Notes: a model not told the origin generated them from the letters alone. A DNA stretch of 64,000 nucleotides from Streptomyces sp. HmicA12 (GCF_000373565.1 NZ_KB891850.1:310001-374000); one strand, 5' to 3'. Positions 27,741 through 36,369 are shown, numbered from the stretch's first letter. Program-made: numbers and translations.

Positions 27741-28181
27741 TCAGTGCTCCGTCGACTCCTGGGGTGCGGAGGTGACGAGTTCCGTCAGTACACCGTGACA
27801 GTCCTTGGGGTGCAGGAACGTGATGCGGGACCCCATCGAGCCGATCCGGGGCTCGTCGTACAGGACGCGTACACCCTTGCCCCTGATGGCGTCGGCGTCG
27901 GTGTCGACATCGGCCGTACCGAAGGCGATGTGGTGCACACCCTCGCCGTTCTTGGCCAGCCACTTCCCGACGGCGGAGTCCTCCCGGGTCGGTTCGAGCA
28001 GCTGGAGATAGGAGGCGCCCCCGTCGCTCGTCTCATTGATCTTGAGCATGGCCTCGCGTACGCCCTGCTCCTCGTTGACCTCGGTGTGGAACACCTCGAA
28101 GCCGTACGTGGCCCGGTAGAACTCGACAGTCGTGTCGAGGTCATGGCAGGCGATCCCGATGTGGTCGATTCGCGTCAGCAT
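27741..28181 (-). CDS. mce: Methylmalonyl-CoA epimerase
   Basis: 146 aa vicinal-oxygen-chelate fold enzyme interconverting (2R)- and (2S)-methylmalonyl-CoA. Metal ligands are visible: His in RIDHIGIACHDL, Gln in YLQLLEP, His in GEGVHHIAFG and Glu in GVLTELV. ATG 28181 removes 37 unconserved upstream residues. It is divergent from the thiolase gene across 137 bp and belongs with meaB, icmA and the cobalamin adenosyltransferase in B12-dependent acyl-CoA metabolism, which supplies polyketide extender units in Streptomyces. Confidence 0.96.
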   Translation of the reverse strand: MLTRIDHIGIACHDLDTTVEFYRATYGFEVFHTEVNEEQGVREAMLKINETSDGGASYLQLLEPTREDSAVGKWLAKNGEGVHHIAFGTADVDTDADAIRGKGVRVLYDEPRIGSMGSRITFLHPKDCHGVLTELVTSAPQESTEH

Positions 28182-28318
28182 GCTGTCAGTGCAGCGCGGT
28201 TCGAGGTGGTTACGCAACGTGCGCGCGATCACATTCACTGGCCGATGACGTGCGCCGTACTGCTCAGTACATTCGAGTAAACCCTCGTTCACTCCTCATC
28301 TCCAAGGGGCCGTGCCTC

Positions 28319-29521
28319 ATGTCTGGAACGACCGGTACCACCTCAGTGATCGTCGCGGGCGCTCGGACGCCCATGGGCCGTCTGCTGGGGTCCCTCAAGT
28401 CCTTCTCCGGAGCCGACCTCGGCGGCTTCGCGATCAAGGCCGCCATCGACCGTGCGGGAATCGGTGGCGACCAGGTGCAGTACGTGATCATGGGCCAGGT
28501 GCTGCAGGCCGGGGCAGGGCAGATCCCGGCACGCCAGGCCGCGGTCAAGGCGGGCATCCCGATGAACGTCCCGGCGCTCACCATCAACAAGGTGTGCCTG
28601 TCCGGTCTCGACGCCATCGCGCTCGCCGACCAGCTGATCCGCGCGGGTGAGTTCGACGTTGTGGTGGCCGGCGGCCAGGAGTCCATGACCAACGCCCCGC
28701 ACCTCCTCCCGAAGTCCCGCGAGGGCTACAAGTACGGCGCCGTCGAGATGCTCGACGCGATGGCGTACGACGGCCTGACCGACTCCTTCGAGAACATCCC
28801 GATGGGCGCCTCGACGGAGAAGCACAACACCCGTCTCGGCATCGCCCGCCCCGAGCAGGACGAGATCTCGGCGCTCTCGCACCAGCGGGCCGCCGCCGCG
28901 CAGAAGAACGGCCTGTTCGAGGCCGAGATCACGCCCGTCGAGATCCCGCAGCGCAAGGGTGACCCGGTCCTGTTCAGCAAGGACGAGGGCATCCGCGGCG
29001 AGACCACGGCGGAGTCGCTGGGCAAGCTGCGCCCCGCCTTCGCCAAGGACGGCACGATCACGGCCGGTTCGGCCTCGCAGATCTCGGACGGCGCCGCCGC
29101 GGTCGTCGTCATGAGCCGCGCCAAGGCCGAGGAGCTGGGCCTGGACTGGATCGCCGAGATCGGCGCGCACGGCAACGTGGCGGGCCCGGACAACTCGCTT
29201 CAGTCGCAGCCGTCGAACGCGATCCAGCACGCCCTGAAGAAGGAGGGCATCGGCGTCGAGGACCTCGACCTCATCGAGATCAACGAGGCCTTCGCGGCGG
29301 TCGCCGTGCAGTCAATGAAGGACCTCGGGGTGTCCTCGGAAAAGGTGAACGTCAACGGCGGAGCCATCGCCCTGGGTCACCCGATCGGGATGTCCGGCGC
29401 CCGCATCGTGCTGCACCTCGCCCTGGAGCTGAAGCGGCGCGGCGGCGGAACGGGCGCGGCCGCGCTGTGCGGCGGCGGTGGTCAGGGTGACGCGCTCATC
29501 GTGCGGGTACCCAAGGCATAA
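28319..29521 (+). CDS. Acetyl-CoA C-acetyltransferase (thiolase)
   Basis: 400 aa biosynthetic-type thiolase that condenses two acetyl-CoA to acetoacetyl-CoA. The nucleophilic Cys lies in TINKVCLSGLDAI (~94), His in GGAIALGHPIGMSGAR (~354) and the second Cys in AALCGGGGQGDAL (~384). The N-terminus VIVAGARTPMGRLLGSL is typical. ATG 28319 is chosen; upstream in-frame codons lack conservation. meaB follows 42 bp downstream and may be co-transcribed. The product could feed the 3-hydroxybutyryl-CoA dehydrogenase encoded at 10.3 kb. Confidence 0.95.
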   Translation: MSGTTGTTSVIVAGARTPMGRLLGSLKSFSGADLGGFAIKAAIDRAGIGGDQVQYVIMGQVLQAGAGQIPARQAAVKAGIPMNVPALTINKVCLSGLDAIALADQLIRAGEFDVVVAGGQESMTNAPHLLPKSREGYKYGAVEMLDAMAYDGLTDSFENIPMGASTEKHNTRLGIARPEQDEISALSHQRAAAAQKNGLFEAEITPVEIPQRKGDPVLFSKDEGIRGETTAESLGKLRPAFAKDGTITAGSASQISDGAAAVVVMSRAKAEELGLDWIAEIGAHGNVAGPDNSLQSQPSNAIQHALKKEGIGVEDLDLIEINEAFAAVAVQSMKDLGVSSEKVNVNGGAIALGHPIGMSGARIVLHLALELKRRGGGTGAAALCGGGGQGDALIVRVPKA

Positions 29522-29563
29522 CCGTCTTTTGTTTCGTACGGGCATGAGTGAACGGAGCTGTTG

Positions 29564-30520
29564 ATGCAGGACGTCCCCACGCTGGTCGCCCAGGCGAGGG
29601 AGGGCAGGCCGCGGGCCGTGGCCCGGCTGATCTCGCTGGTGGAGGGGGCGTCCCCGCAGCTGCGCGAAGTCATGGCCGCGCTCGCCCCGCTGACCGGGAA
29701 CGCGTACGTGGTCGGGCTCACCGGATCGCCGGGTGTCGGTAAGTCGACATCGACGTCGGCGCTGGTGAGCGCGTACCGGCGGGCCGGGAAGCGGGTGGGC
29801 GTCCTCGCCGTCGACCCGTCGTCGCCGTTCAGCGGGGGCGCGCTGCTCGGCGACCGGGTCCGGATGTCGGAGCACGCGTCCGACCCCGGGGTGTACATCC
29901 GCTCCATGGCCACGCGCGGGCACCTCGGCGGGCTGGCGTGGGCCGCGCCGCAGGCGATCCGGGTGCTGGACGCGGCCGGGTGCGACGTCGTCCTCGTCGA
30001 GACCGTGGGCGTCGGGCAGTCCGAGGTGGAGATCGCCTCGCAGGCCGACACGAGTGTGGTGCTGCTCGCGCCCGGCATGGGCGACGGGATCCAGGCGGCC
30101 AAGGCCGGGATCCTGGAGATCGGCGACGTGTACGTGGTCAACAAGGCCGACCGGGACGGGGCCGACGCCACGGCCCGCGAGCTCAACCACATGCTGGGTC
30201 TCGGGGAGTCCAGGGGCCCCGGTGACTGGCGGCCGCCGATCGTGAAGACCGTCGCGGCGCGGGGCGAGGGCATCGACGAGGTCGTCGAGGCGCTGGAGAA
30301 GCACCGGGCGTGGATGGAGGAGCACGGGGTGCTCTCCGAGCGGCGGGCGGCGCGGGCGGCCCGGGAGGTCGAGACGATCGCGGTGACCGCGCTGCGGGAG
30401 CGGATCGGTGACCTTCGGGGGGACCGGCGTCTCACGGTTCTGGCCGAGCGAATCGTGGCCGGGGATCTTGATCCTTACCGCGCTGCTGACGAGCTGGTCG
30501 AGGGTCTCACCCAGGGCTGA
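29564..30520 (+). CDS. meaB: MeaB, GTPase chaperone of methylmalonyl-CoA mutase
   Basis: 318 aa G3E-family GTPase that guards and reloads adenosylcobalamin in acyl-CoA mutases. Walker A GSPGVGKST is near 56-64, VDPSSPFSGGALLGDRVRM near 83-101, Walker B/switch VETVGVGQSE and NKAD for guanine recognition. The C-terminal dimerisation helix has REVETIAVTALRERI. ATG 29564 is preferred to TTG 29561 because GGAG lies 6 nt upstream. Client enzymes include IcmA, encoded 16 kb away, and presumably methylmalonyl-CoA mutase elsewhere. Confidence 0.95.
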   Translation: MQDVPTLVAQAREGRPRAVARLISLVEGASPQLREVMAALAPLTGNAYVVGLTGSPGVGKSTSTSALVSAYRRAGKRVGVLAVDPSSPFSGGALLGDRVRMSEHASDPGVYIRSMATRGHLGGLAWAAPQAIRVLDAAGCDVVLVETVGVGQSEVEIASQADTSVVLLAPGMGDGIQAAKAGILEIGDVYVVNKADRDGADATARELNHMLGLGESRGPGDWRPPIVKTVAARGEGIDEVVEALEKHRAWMEEHGVLSERRAARAAREVETIAVTALRERIGDLRGDRRLTVLAERIVAGDLDPYRAADELVEGLTQG

Positions 30521-30579
30521 CGCGCCTTCTCGTCTGCCGGGTGCGCCTGCTGCGCGGGTGCGGGCCGGTGGGGCTTCTC

Positions 30580-30720
30580 GCGCAGTTCCCCGCGCCCCTT
30601 TCGCCTTCGCGTCTGCCGAGCCGCGTTCGTCTCGCGAGTGCGGGTCTCGTCGTGGCTGGTCGCGCAGTTCCCCGCGCCCCTGAAGGCCGCAGGCCTTCCA
30701 GGGGCGCGGGGAACTGCGCG
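30580..30720. repeat. Interspersed palindromic repeat, copies 2 and 3
   Basis: A half element GCGCAGTTCCCCGCGCCCCT (30580-30599) is followed by a complete 60-bp hairpin. The full copy has 21-bp perfect arms at 30661-30681 and 30700-30720 and an inner GAAGGCC/GGCCTTC stem. Both lie between the convergent meaB and PepSY genes, in an otherwise gene-free 238-bp gap. Confidence 0.92.
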
Positions 30721-30758
30721 AGAAGCCCCACGGCCCGCAGCCGGAGACAAACAGGGGG

Positions 30759-31385
30759 TCAGTCGTCGTTGCCGTCGTCGTCCGACGTCCGGTCGGGGGA
30801 CACCGTGCTGGACCCGAGATCCACGTGCCAGTCCCGCTGCGTCCCGTTCGCCGACGTCGTCTCGACCTCCCAGACCTTCACCGAGCCGTCGTCGTCGGCG
30901 TCCACCGAGGTCACCGTCCCCTTCGCGGCAGCGGCCCGCGCCGCGTCCTCGGCCGACGTCGACGCGTTCCTCAGCGCGGAGGCGACCCGCGCCGGGTCAT
31001 CGTCGTCGTCCTTCTCGACGTGCGCGCCCAGCACCTTGCCCGTGCCGGGGTCGACCTCGACGTGGTGCCAGGCGGTGTTGCCGGAGCCGATCACGTCGAC
31101 GTCCCAGACCAGCCGGCCGTCGTCGGAGTCGAGGTCCGCGCCGACCGCGAGGCCCGGAGTGTGCCGCAGGGCGGCGGCGATCGCGTCCTCGGCCTTGATC
31201 GTGGCGCCCTTGGCCTCGGCGGCGTTCTCCTGCGCGTCACTGACGCCGTCGTCCTCGACCCGGACGCTCGACCTCGACGCGGTGCTCGATCCGCTGTCGT
31301 CGGAGACGGCGACCGCCGTGGCGGTGCCCCCGCCGATCAGCGCGACGGCGGCGATGGCGGAGATGACGGTCGTACGGCGCTTCAT
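30759..31385 (-). CDS. Exported PepSY-domain protein, acidic
   Basis: 208 aa. An N-terminal signal or anchor (KRRTTVISAIAAVALIGGGTATAVAVS, residues 2-28) precedes two PepSY-like units: IKAEDAIAAALRHTPGLAVG...WDVDVIG...HHVEVDPGTGKVLGAH, and a second ASTSAEDAARAAAAKGTVTSVD...VWEVETT...WHVDLGS. Asp-rich stretches (EKDDDDD and terminal DDDGNDD) give a strong negative charge. It is divergent from an OmpR-type two-component system whose sensor is similarly acidic, so it is probably a regulon member or accessory sensor. Confidence 0.88.
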   Translation of the reverse strand: MKRRTTVISAIAAVALIGGGTATAVAVSDDSGSSTASRSSVRVEDDGVSDAQENAAEAKGATIKAEDAIAAALRHTPGLAVGADLDSDDGRLVWDVDVIGSGNTAWHHVEVDPGTGKVLGAHVEKDDDDDPARVASALRNASTSAEDAARAAAAKGTVTSVDADDDGSVKVWEVETTSANGTQRDWHVDLGSSTVSPDRTSDDDGNDD

Positions 31386-31452
31386 GAGGTTCTCCCGTTC
31401 GCAGGTTCTGAGCGGTTCGTTGTCCGACGGGAATCAATCTGCCCGAGTGATC

Positions 31453-31489
31453 CTGAAGCCCCGCTGAAGGAACCTGAAGAAGCCTTCAG
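31453..31489 (+). promoter_or_regulatory. Tandem CTGAAG repeats, predicted response-regulator site
   Basis: CTGAAG occurs at 31453, 31464 and 31474 (steps of 11 and 10 bp), followed by the inverted CTTCAG at 31484-31489. Helical-turn-spaced direct repeats are the usual binding mode of OmpR/PhoB regulators. The site lies between the divergent PepSY and response-regulator genes. Confidence 0.75.
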
Positions 31490-31513
31490 GAACCACCTGC
31501 GACCCTGAGACAC

Positions 31514-32185
31514 ATGCGCCTGTTGATCGTGGAGGACGAGAAGCGGCTCGCCCTGTCGCTCGCCAAGGGACTCACCGCCGAGGGGTACGCCGTCGACGTG
31601 GTCCACGACGGCCTCGAAGGGCTGCACCGGGCGAGCGAGTCCCCGTACGACCTGATCGTCCTCGACATCATGCTGCCCGGCATGAACGGCTACCGGGTCT
31701 GCGCCGCCCTGCGTGCCGCGGGCAACGACGTGCCGATCCTGATGCTCACCGCGAAGGACGGCGAGTACGACGAGGCCGAGGGGCTCGACACGGGCGCCGA
31801 CGACTACCTGACCAAGCCGTTCTCGTACGTCGTGCTCGTCGCGCGGGTCAAGGCGCTGCTGCGGCGGCGGGGGAGCGCGGGCAGTGCCAACCCCGTGCAC
31901 ACCGTCGGGCCGTACGCCGTGGACACCGCCGCACACCGGGTCACCCACGCCGAGAACGGTGAAGTGCCGCTCACCGCAAAGGAGTTCGCGGTGCTGGAAC
32001 AGCTCGTCACGCGCGCCGGTGAGGTGGTGTCGAAGGCCGACATCCTCGAGCACGTGTGGGACTTCGCCTACGAGGGCGACCCGAACATCGTCGAGGTGTA
32101 CATCAGCGCTCTGCGGCGCAAGCTCGACGCGTCCCTGATCCGGACCGTGCGCGGCGCCGGGTACCGGCTGGAGATCCCCCGATGA
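31514..32185 (+). CDS. OmpR-family response regulator
   Basis: 223 aa. Receiver domain 1-~118 with acidic pocket EDE, phosphoacceptor in LIVLDIMLPGMNG (Asp51 region), LMLTAKDG and the DYLTKPF Lys. The C-terminal winged helix (~128-222) has LTAKEFAVLEQLV, NIVEVYISALRRKL and IRTVRGAGYRL. ATG 31514 lacks a strong ribosome-binding site. The stop overlaps the kinase start (ATGA). It most likely binds the CTGAAG repeats just upstream and controls itself and the PepSY gene. Confidence 0.94.
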   Translation: MRLLIVEDEKRLALSLAKGLTAEGYAVDVVHDGLEGLHRASESPYDLIVLDIMLPGMNGYRVCAALRAAGNDVPILMLTAKDGEYDEAEGLDTGADDYLTKPFSYVVLVARVKALLRRRGSAGSANPVHTVGPYAVDTAAHRVTHAENGEVPLTAKEFAVLEQLVTRAGEVVSKADILEHVWDFAYEGDPNIVEVYISALRRKLDASLIRTVRGAGYRLEIPR

Positions 32186-33621
32186 GCCCGGTGCGCAGGC
32201 GCTTCAGCTCCGTACGCGCCCGTGCCGCTCTCGCCGCGACCCTCGTGGTCGCCGTCGCCCTGGTCGCGGCCGGGGCCGCCGTGCTGCTCGCCCTGCGCGC
32301 CAACCTCGGCGAGCAGGCCGGCGCCGGAGCCGACTCGGCCGCGCGCCGGGTCGCCTCGTCCCTGGTCAGCGGCACCGCACCCGCCGACCTCGACCTGGAC
32401 GACGACGATCATCCGGTCCAGGTCGTGGACGACGACGGGAGGCTGCTGGCCGCCTCCGAGGACCTGGAGCGGATCAGCGGCACCGGCACCGCCGCCGTCA
32501 AGCCCGTCGCCCCGCAGACGGACGACGACGACGACGGAGATCACGACCGGGGCGACGACAGCAAGCGCGGCGGCACGGTCTCCGACGACACCGACCACAC
32601 GAACGGCAGCGCCACCGTCGACGGCGACAGCGCCGACTACCGGTTCGCGGCGGTCGAGGTCGACGACACCGCGTACGGGGATCTGACGGTCTACGCCGGC
32701 GGCTCGCTGTCGGCCGAACAAGGCGCCGTCGGAACGGCGTTGACGGCGATGCTGATCGGATTCCCGGTGCTGCTCGTGGTCGTCGGCGGTGTCACGTACC
32801 TCGTCACCCGGCGTGCGCTGCGGCCCGTCGAGGGCATTCGCGCCGAGATGGCCGCCATCACCGCGTCCCAGGACCTGGGCCGCCGGGTGCCGCGGCCGGA
32901 CACCCATGACGAGGTGGCCCGCCTGGCCGCCACCACCAACGAGACCCTGGCCGCGCTCCAGGACTCGGTCGAGCGGCAGCGGCGCTTCGTCGCCGACGCC
33001 TCGCACGAACTGCGCAGCCCGATCGCCTCGCTGCGCACCCAGCTCGAAGTCGGCGCCGCCCACCCGGAGTTGCTCGACGTGGACGGCGCCGTCGAGGACA
33101 CCGTGCGGCTCCAGGAGCTCGCCGCCGACCTGCTGCTGCTCGCCCGCCTGGACGCCGGGGAGAAGCCCGGCGGCGCGCGGGTGGACCTCACGGCGCTGGT
33201 CCGTGAGGAGCTGTCGCAGCGCACCGGCGACCCGCACCCCGTCACCGTGGCGGCGACGGGACCCGCCCAGGTCGCCGGATCCCGCGGCCAGTTGGCCCGG
33301 GTCCTCGGCAACCTCGTGGACAACGCGCAGCGGCACGCCCGCACCGCGGTCCGGGTCACCGTGGACGTGGACGTGGACGCGGGCGCGGGCGGCGTGGTGC
33401 TCACCGTCGCCGACGACGGCGACGGGGTGCCGGAGCGGGAGCGGGAGCGGATCTTCGAGCGCTTCGTACGGCTCGACGACGCACGCTCCCGGGACGGCGG
33501 CGGGGCCGGACTCGGCCTCGCCATCGCCCGGGACGTGGCCGCGCGGCACGGCGGCACGCTCACCGTGCGCACCGCTCCGCAGGGCGGGGCCCTCTTCGAG
33601 CTCAGGCTGCCCGCAGGCTAG
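32182..33621 (+). CDS. Sensor histidine kinase with acidic extracytoplasmic domain
   Basis: 479 aa. TM1 is ~14-36 and TM2 ~192-216 (TALTAMLIGFPVLLVVVGGVTYLV), bracketing a ~155-residue external domain with runs such as LDLDDDDHP, QTDDDDDGDHDRGDD and TVSDDTDH. Then come HAMP, HisKA with the phosphoacceptor in FVADASHELRSPI, and HATPase with NLVDNAQRHA, DDGDGVP and GGAGLGLAI. The density of Asp/His suggests binding of divalent metal or cationic peptides, which is inference. It is coupled to the response regulator by a 4-nt overlap. Confidence 0.93.
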   Translation: MSPVRRRFSSVRARAALAATLVVAVALVAAGAAVLLALRANLGEQAGAGADSAARRVASSLVSGTAPADLDLDDDDHPVQVVDDDGRLLAASEDLERISGTGTAAVKPVAPQTDDDDDGDHDRGDDSKRGGTVSDDTDHTNGSATVDGDSADYRFAAVEVDDTAYGDLTVYAGGSLSAEQGAVGTALTAMLIGFPVLLVVVGGVTYLVTRRALRPVEGIRAEMAAITASQDLGRRVPRPDTHDEVARLAATTNETLAALQDSVERQRRFVADASHELRSPIASLRTQLEVGAAHPELLDVDGAVEDTVRLQELAADLLLLARLDAGEKPGGARVDLTALVREELSQRTGDPHPVTVAATGPAQVAGSRGQLARVLGNLVDNAQRHARTAVRVTVDVDVDAGAGGVVLTVADDGDGVPERERERIFERFVRLDDARSRDGGGAGLGLAIARDVAARHGGTLTVRTAPQGGALFELRLPAG

Positions 33622-33693
33622 TTACGGACATCCACACGGACGTCCACGGGGGAGGTCGGCGGTCCTCCGCGGACCCTCATGTGTTCGCAGGTG

Positions 33694-34170
33694 TCACGGT
33701 TTGCCGCGCTGCGAACGCAAGTGCTCGGCGATGGGCGTGAGCGCCTTGTGGAGCTCGCTCAGATCCTGCGGCGAGACGAGGTCCATGAAGTGCTGCCGTA
33801 CGGACGCCACATGGTGCGGGGCGACCTTCTGCATCGTCTCCAGACCGAAGTCGGTGAGGACGGTGTACAGGCCGCGCCGGTCCGACTCGCAGTTCTCGCG
33901 GCGCACCAGACCCGCGTTCTCCATGCGGGTGATCTGGTGCGAGAGCCGGCTCTTGGACTGCAGGGTCGCCGCAGCAAGGTCGCTCATCCGCATCCGGTGG
34001 TCCTCCGACTCGGAGAGGTTCACCAGGATCTCGTAGTCGTTCATCGTCAGGCCGAAGGGCTGGAGATCTTTCTCCAGCTGGTAGTTCAGCAGCTTGTTGA
34101 CCTCCAGGTGGGTGCGCCAGGCGCACTGTTCCTCGTCGGTCAGCCACTGTGTGGCCGTCTCGGTCTCCAT
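33694..34170 (-). CDS. absC: MarR-family regulator, AbsC-like
   Basis: 158 aa, a winged-helix MarR protein starting METETATQWLTDEEQCAWRTHL. The DNA-binding core is RMSDLAAATLQSKSRLSHQITRMENAGLVRR with a wing containing CESDRRGLYTVLTDFG. Histidines (HHVASVRQHF) near the C-terminal dimer region are consistent with metal binding. By synteny and length it corresponds to S. coelicolor AbsC (recalled as SCO5405), a zinc-responsive regulator of antibiotic production. ATG 34170 removes 20 upstream residues that are not family-like. A candidate inverted repeat lies 9 bp upstream. Confidence 0.85.
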   Translation of the reverse strand: METETATQWLTDEEQCAWRTHLEVNKLLNYQLEKDLQPFGLTMNDYEILVNLSESEDHRMRMSDLAAATLQSKSRLSHQITRMENAGLVRRENCESDRRGLYTVLTDFGLETMQKVAPHHVASVRQHFMDLVSPQDLSELHKALTPIAEHLRSQRGKP

Positions 34171-34178
34171 GAAATCGA

Positions 34179-34197
34179 TTCTACCTAAGAAGTTGAA
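34179..34197 (-). promoter_or_regulatory. Imperfect 19-bp inverted repeat upstream of absC
   Basis: TTCTACCTAAGAAGTTGAA has dyad symmetry TTCnAC...GTnGAA, AT-rich within GC-rich DNA, 9 bp before the absC start. It is a candidate autoregulatory MarR operator; the symmetry is only partial. Confidence 0.45.
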
Positions 34198-34299
34198 AGG
34201 CGAACGAACGTGGGGGATGCGACGCCTCACACCCCGGTGTGCGAAAAGCGGTGCAGGAATGGGGTCACGCGTTCGACGTCACACTCCGCAGACTACCGC

Positions 34300-35076
34300 T
34301 CACAGCCCGAAGCGACGCTGGAGGTCCCCGAGCTGTCCGGGAAGGCGCGGCGCCTGTGGCTGACCTGCGCCGGGTCCCGGGCTACCGCCCGGTACGCCCG
34401 CCTGGTGAGGTACGTCACCCGTGGCGAGCTCCTGCATCAGCGCCTCGCTCGACTGCAGCAGAACCGTCCCCGCGCCGACGAACTCGAACTGGTGCTCCTC
34501 GCCGCTGACCCCGCCGATCCCCGTCATCGCACGTAGACCGCCGATGACACCTGTCAGGTAGCCATGGTCGTAATGGTGGCAAGGTGACGGGCAGTCAGCC
34601 CAGCCGACGAGCGCCTGCGGATCTACGCGGATAGGCGGTTCCATGAACACGACCGGGCCGTTCGAGGCCGCCACGAATTTGCCGGTGCCAATGAGTGTGA
34701 GGAAGCCGGGCACGATGGACTGCTTCAGCGCGAGAGTTGGCTGAAAAGCGAGCAGATTCCCCGCGCGGATCGTCAGGTTGCCGTCATCCAGGTCGTAGGA
34801 GTTCACGTCGAAGGCCCGGTCGGCGAGGAGCATCTTGCCGCTGCCCTCCGCCACCACCCAGTCGCTCGCGTGCAGCGGGGAGTGGAAGGAGGTCCGGACG
34901 AGACGGTCGAGGCGCCCGTGCCCGATGCCGTTGAAGTCGATCCGCCCGTAGTAGGCGATCATCTTCCCCTTCTGCAGGAACCACTGGCTGCTCTTGAGCT
35001 CCACGCAGAAGGTGTACGCGTTGACGTTGTCGTCGACCGGCAGCGTCATGGGGTCGAACACGATCGGGCCGCTCAC
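34300..35076 (-). CDS. AIM24-family protein 3
   Basis: 258 aa, the longest and most divergent of three adjacent AIM24-like (TIGR00266) proteins. The beta-rich domain contains ELKSSQWFLQKGKMIAYYGRIDF, VVAEGSGKMLLADRAFDV and GNLTIRAGNLLAFQPTL. A Cys/His cluster CPSPCHHYDHGY (~164-175) is unusual. A GQPQAPRLPGQ-type tail ends the protein. The GTG start at 35076 overlaps the previous gene's stop by 4 nt. AIM24 proteins bind or shape membranes in mitochondria; the bacterial role is unclear. Confidence 0.88.
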   Translation of the reverse strand: MSGPIVFDPMTLPVDDNVNAYTFCVELKSSQWFLQKGKMIAYYGRIDFNGIGHGRLDRLVRTSFHSPLHASDWVVAEGSGKMLLADRAFDVNSYDLDDGNLTIRAGNLLAFQPTLALKQSIVPGFLTLIGTGKFVAASNGPVVFMEPPIRVDPQALVGWADCPSPCHHYDHGYLTGVIGGLRAMTGIGGVSGEEHQFEFVGAGTVLLQSSEALMQELATGDVPHQAGVPGGSPGPGAGQPQAPRLPGQLGDLQRRFGL

Positions 35077-35738
35077 AGCTTCTCCTCCGAGGCCTGGACG
35101 TACACCGCACCGCTCCCGCTGAGCTCCAGCTGGAACGCCTCGCCGCTGCCGCGGCCCACCATGTCCCGCCAGCCGAGCGCCGTGGACAGCTTGTTGCGTA
35201 CGTCGCCGTGGTGGGCGACGTACGCCTGCGGGTCGACGTGCACCGGGTTGTTCGGGGTGATGGGGACCTCGATGACACCGCCGTGCGCCATGACGGCCAC
35301 CGCGCCCTGCCCCTTGAGCGTGGTCGTGAACAGCCCCTGCCCGCTCACCTGCCCGCGCACCATGCCCATGACCCCGCCCTGGGAGCCCATGAACATGGTC
35401 CCCTGCTGCAGCGCCCCGTCGAAGGCGAGCAGCCGGTCCGCCTCCACGTACAGCGTGTCGCCGGACAGGGTGATCACCTGCACGTGGTGGCCGCCGTGCC
35501 CGAACAGCACGGTGCCGCTGCCCTCGATGGTCATCAGCGGTGTCGCCTCGCCCGCCACCCGCCGCCCGAGCATCGACATCAATCCCCCTTGCCCGCCCTG
35601 CATGTTGGGTGTGAAGGAGACGTCCCCCTTGTACGCGAGCATCGCGCCGCGCTGGCTGTAGAGCCGCTGCCCGGGCACGACGGTCGCCTCGATCATCTTC
35701 GAGTTGATCTCGCGGAAGCTCGCCGCCATCTCAGACAT
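35073..35738 (-). CDS. AIM24-family protein 2
   Basis: 221 aa from ATG 35738. Core motifs are QRLYSQRGAMLAYKGDVSF, GSGTVLFGHGGHHVQVITLSGD, LYVEADRLLAFDGALQQGTMFMGSQG and VHVDPQAYVAHHGDVRNKL, typical of the TIGR00266 double beta-prism fold. The start overlaps the upstream AIM24 stop by 8 nt; an ATG at 35729 would abut it instead. There is no signal peptide. It is the middle gene of a translationally coupled three-gene set, presumably forming hetero-oligomers. Confidence 0.88.
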   Translation of the reverse strand: MSEMAASFREINSKMIEATVVPGQRLYSQRGAMLAYKGDVSFTPNMQGGQGGLMSMLGRRVAGEATPLMTIEGSGTVLFGHGGHHVQVITLSGDTLYVEADRLLAFDGALQQGTMFMGSQGGVMGMVRGQVSGQGLFTTTLKGQGAVAVMAHGGVIEVPITPNNPVHVDPQAYVAHHGDVRNKLSTALGWRDMVGRGSGEAFQLELSGSGAVYVQASEEKL

Positions 35739-36369
35739 CCCCCGCGATCGTGTTGCGCTCACTGGGCTGTACGTAGACCAGGCCGTCGCCCTCGAAGAGG
35801 ATCTGGAACGCCTCGCCGCCGCCTTCCCCCAGGAACGTACGGAAGGTGACCCCCGACTGGAACGACTGCCGCAGGTTCCCCTGGTGCGCGACGTACGCGC
35901 CCGGGTCGACCGTCAGCGGGTAGTCGCGGCTCACCCGCAGCACCACCGCCGGCCCGTCGCTCATGAGTGCCGCCTGGCCGTGCCCCTCGACCGTGGTCGT
36001 GAACAGACCGTTGCCCTGGGACGCTCCGCGCATCCCCGTGAAACTGGTGCCGGTGCGCAGCCCCGCGTCCGTGCACAGCAGATTGCTGGCCTCGACGTAC
36101 AGCTTGTCCCCGCGCAGATCCACCAGGTTGATCTCGCTGGCCCGGTCCGCGAACCAGCACGTCCCCTGACCCTTCACCTCCATCACGGTCATCTGCTCAC
36201 CCGTGATGCGGCGGGTCACCATCCCCCGTATCCCCTCGCCACCCCCGCTCAGCTTCTTGAACGCCATGCGGCCGTCGTACGCGACCATCGAACCGTTCTT
36301 CGCCTTGACGCCGTCGCCCGTCATGTCGACGGCGAGCATCTTGCTGCCCTGCAGCCGGAACGTTGCCAC
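35731..36369 (-). CDS. AIM24-family protein 1
   Basis: 212 aa from GTG 36369, where the AIM24 domain begins (ATFRLQGSKMLAVDM). An in-frame GTG at 36429 would add 20 residues; neither start has a clear ribosome-binding site, so the N-terminus is uncertain. Motifs: AKNGSMVAYDGRMAFKK, GTCWFADRASEINLVDLRGD, LYVEASNLLCTD and LTVDPGAYVAHQGNLRQ. First gene of the AIM24 trio; transcribed divergently from the DUF3817 gene. Confidence 0.85.
   Translation of the reverse strand: MATFRLQGSKMLAVDMTGDGVKAKNGSMVAYDGRMAFKKLSGGGEGIRGMVTRRITGEQMTVMEVKGQGTCWFADRASEINLVDLRGDKLYVEASNLLCTDAGLRTGTSFTGMRGASQGNGLFTTTVEGHGQAALMSDGPAVVLRVSRDYPLTVDPGAYVAHQGNLRQSFQSGVTFRTFLGEGGGEAFQILFEGDGLVYVQPSERNTIAGDV

Noticed and set aside
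23395..27798. A stop-free plus-strand frame of more than 1400 codons lies opposite scy.
   Set aside because: It is the mirror of the repetitive, GC-biased scy coding sequence; its translation is Leu/Gly/Arg-rich nonsense with no domain, and scy itself is clearly coding.
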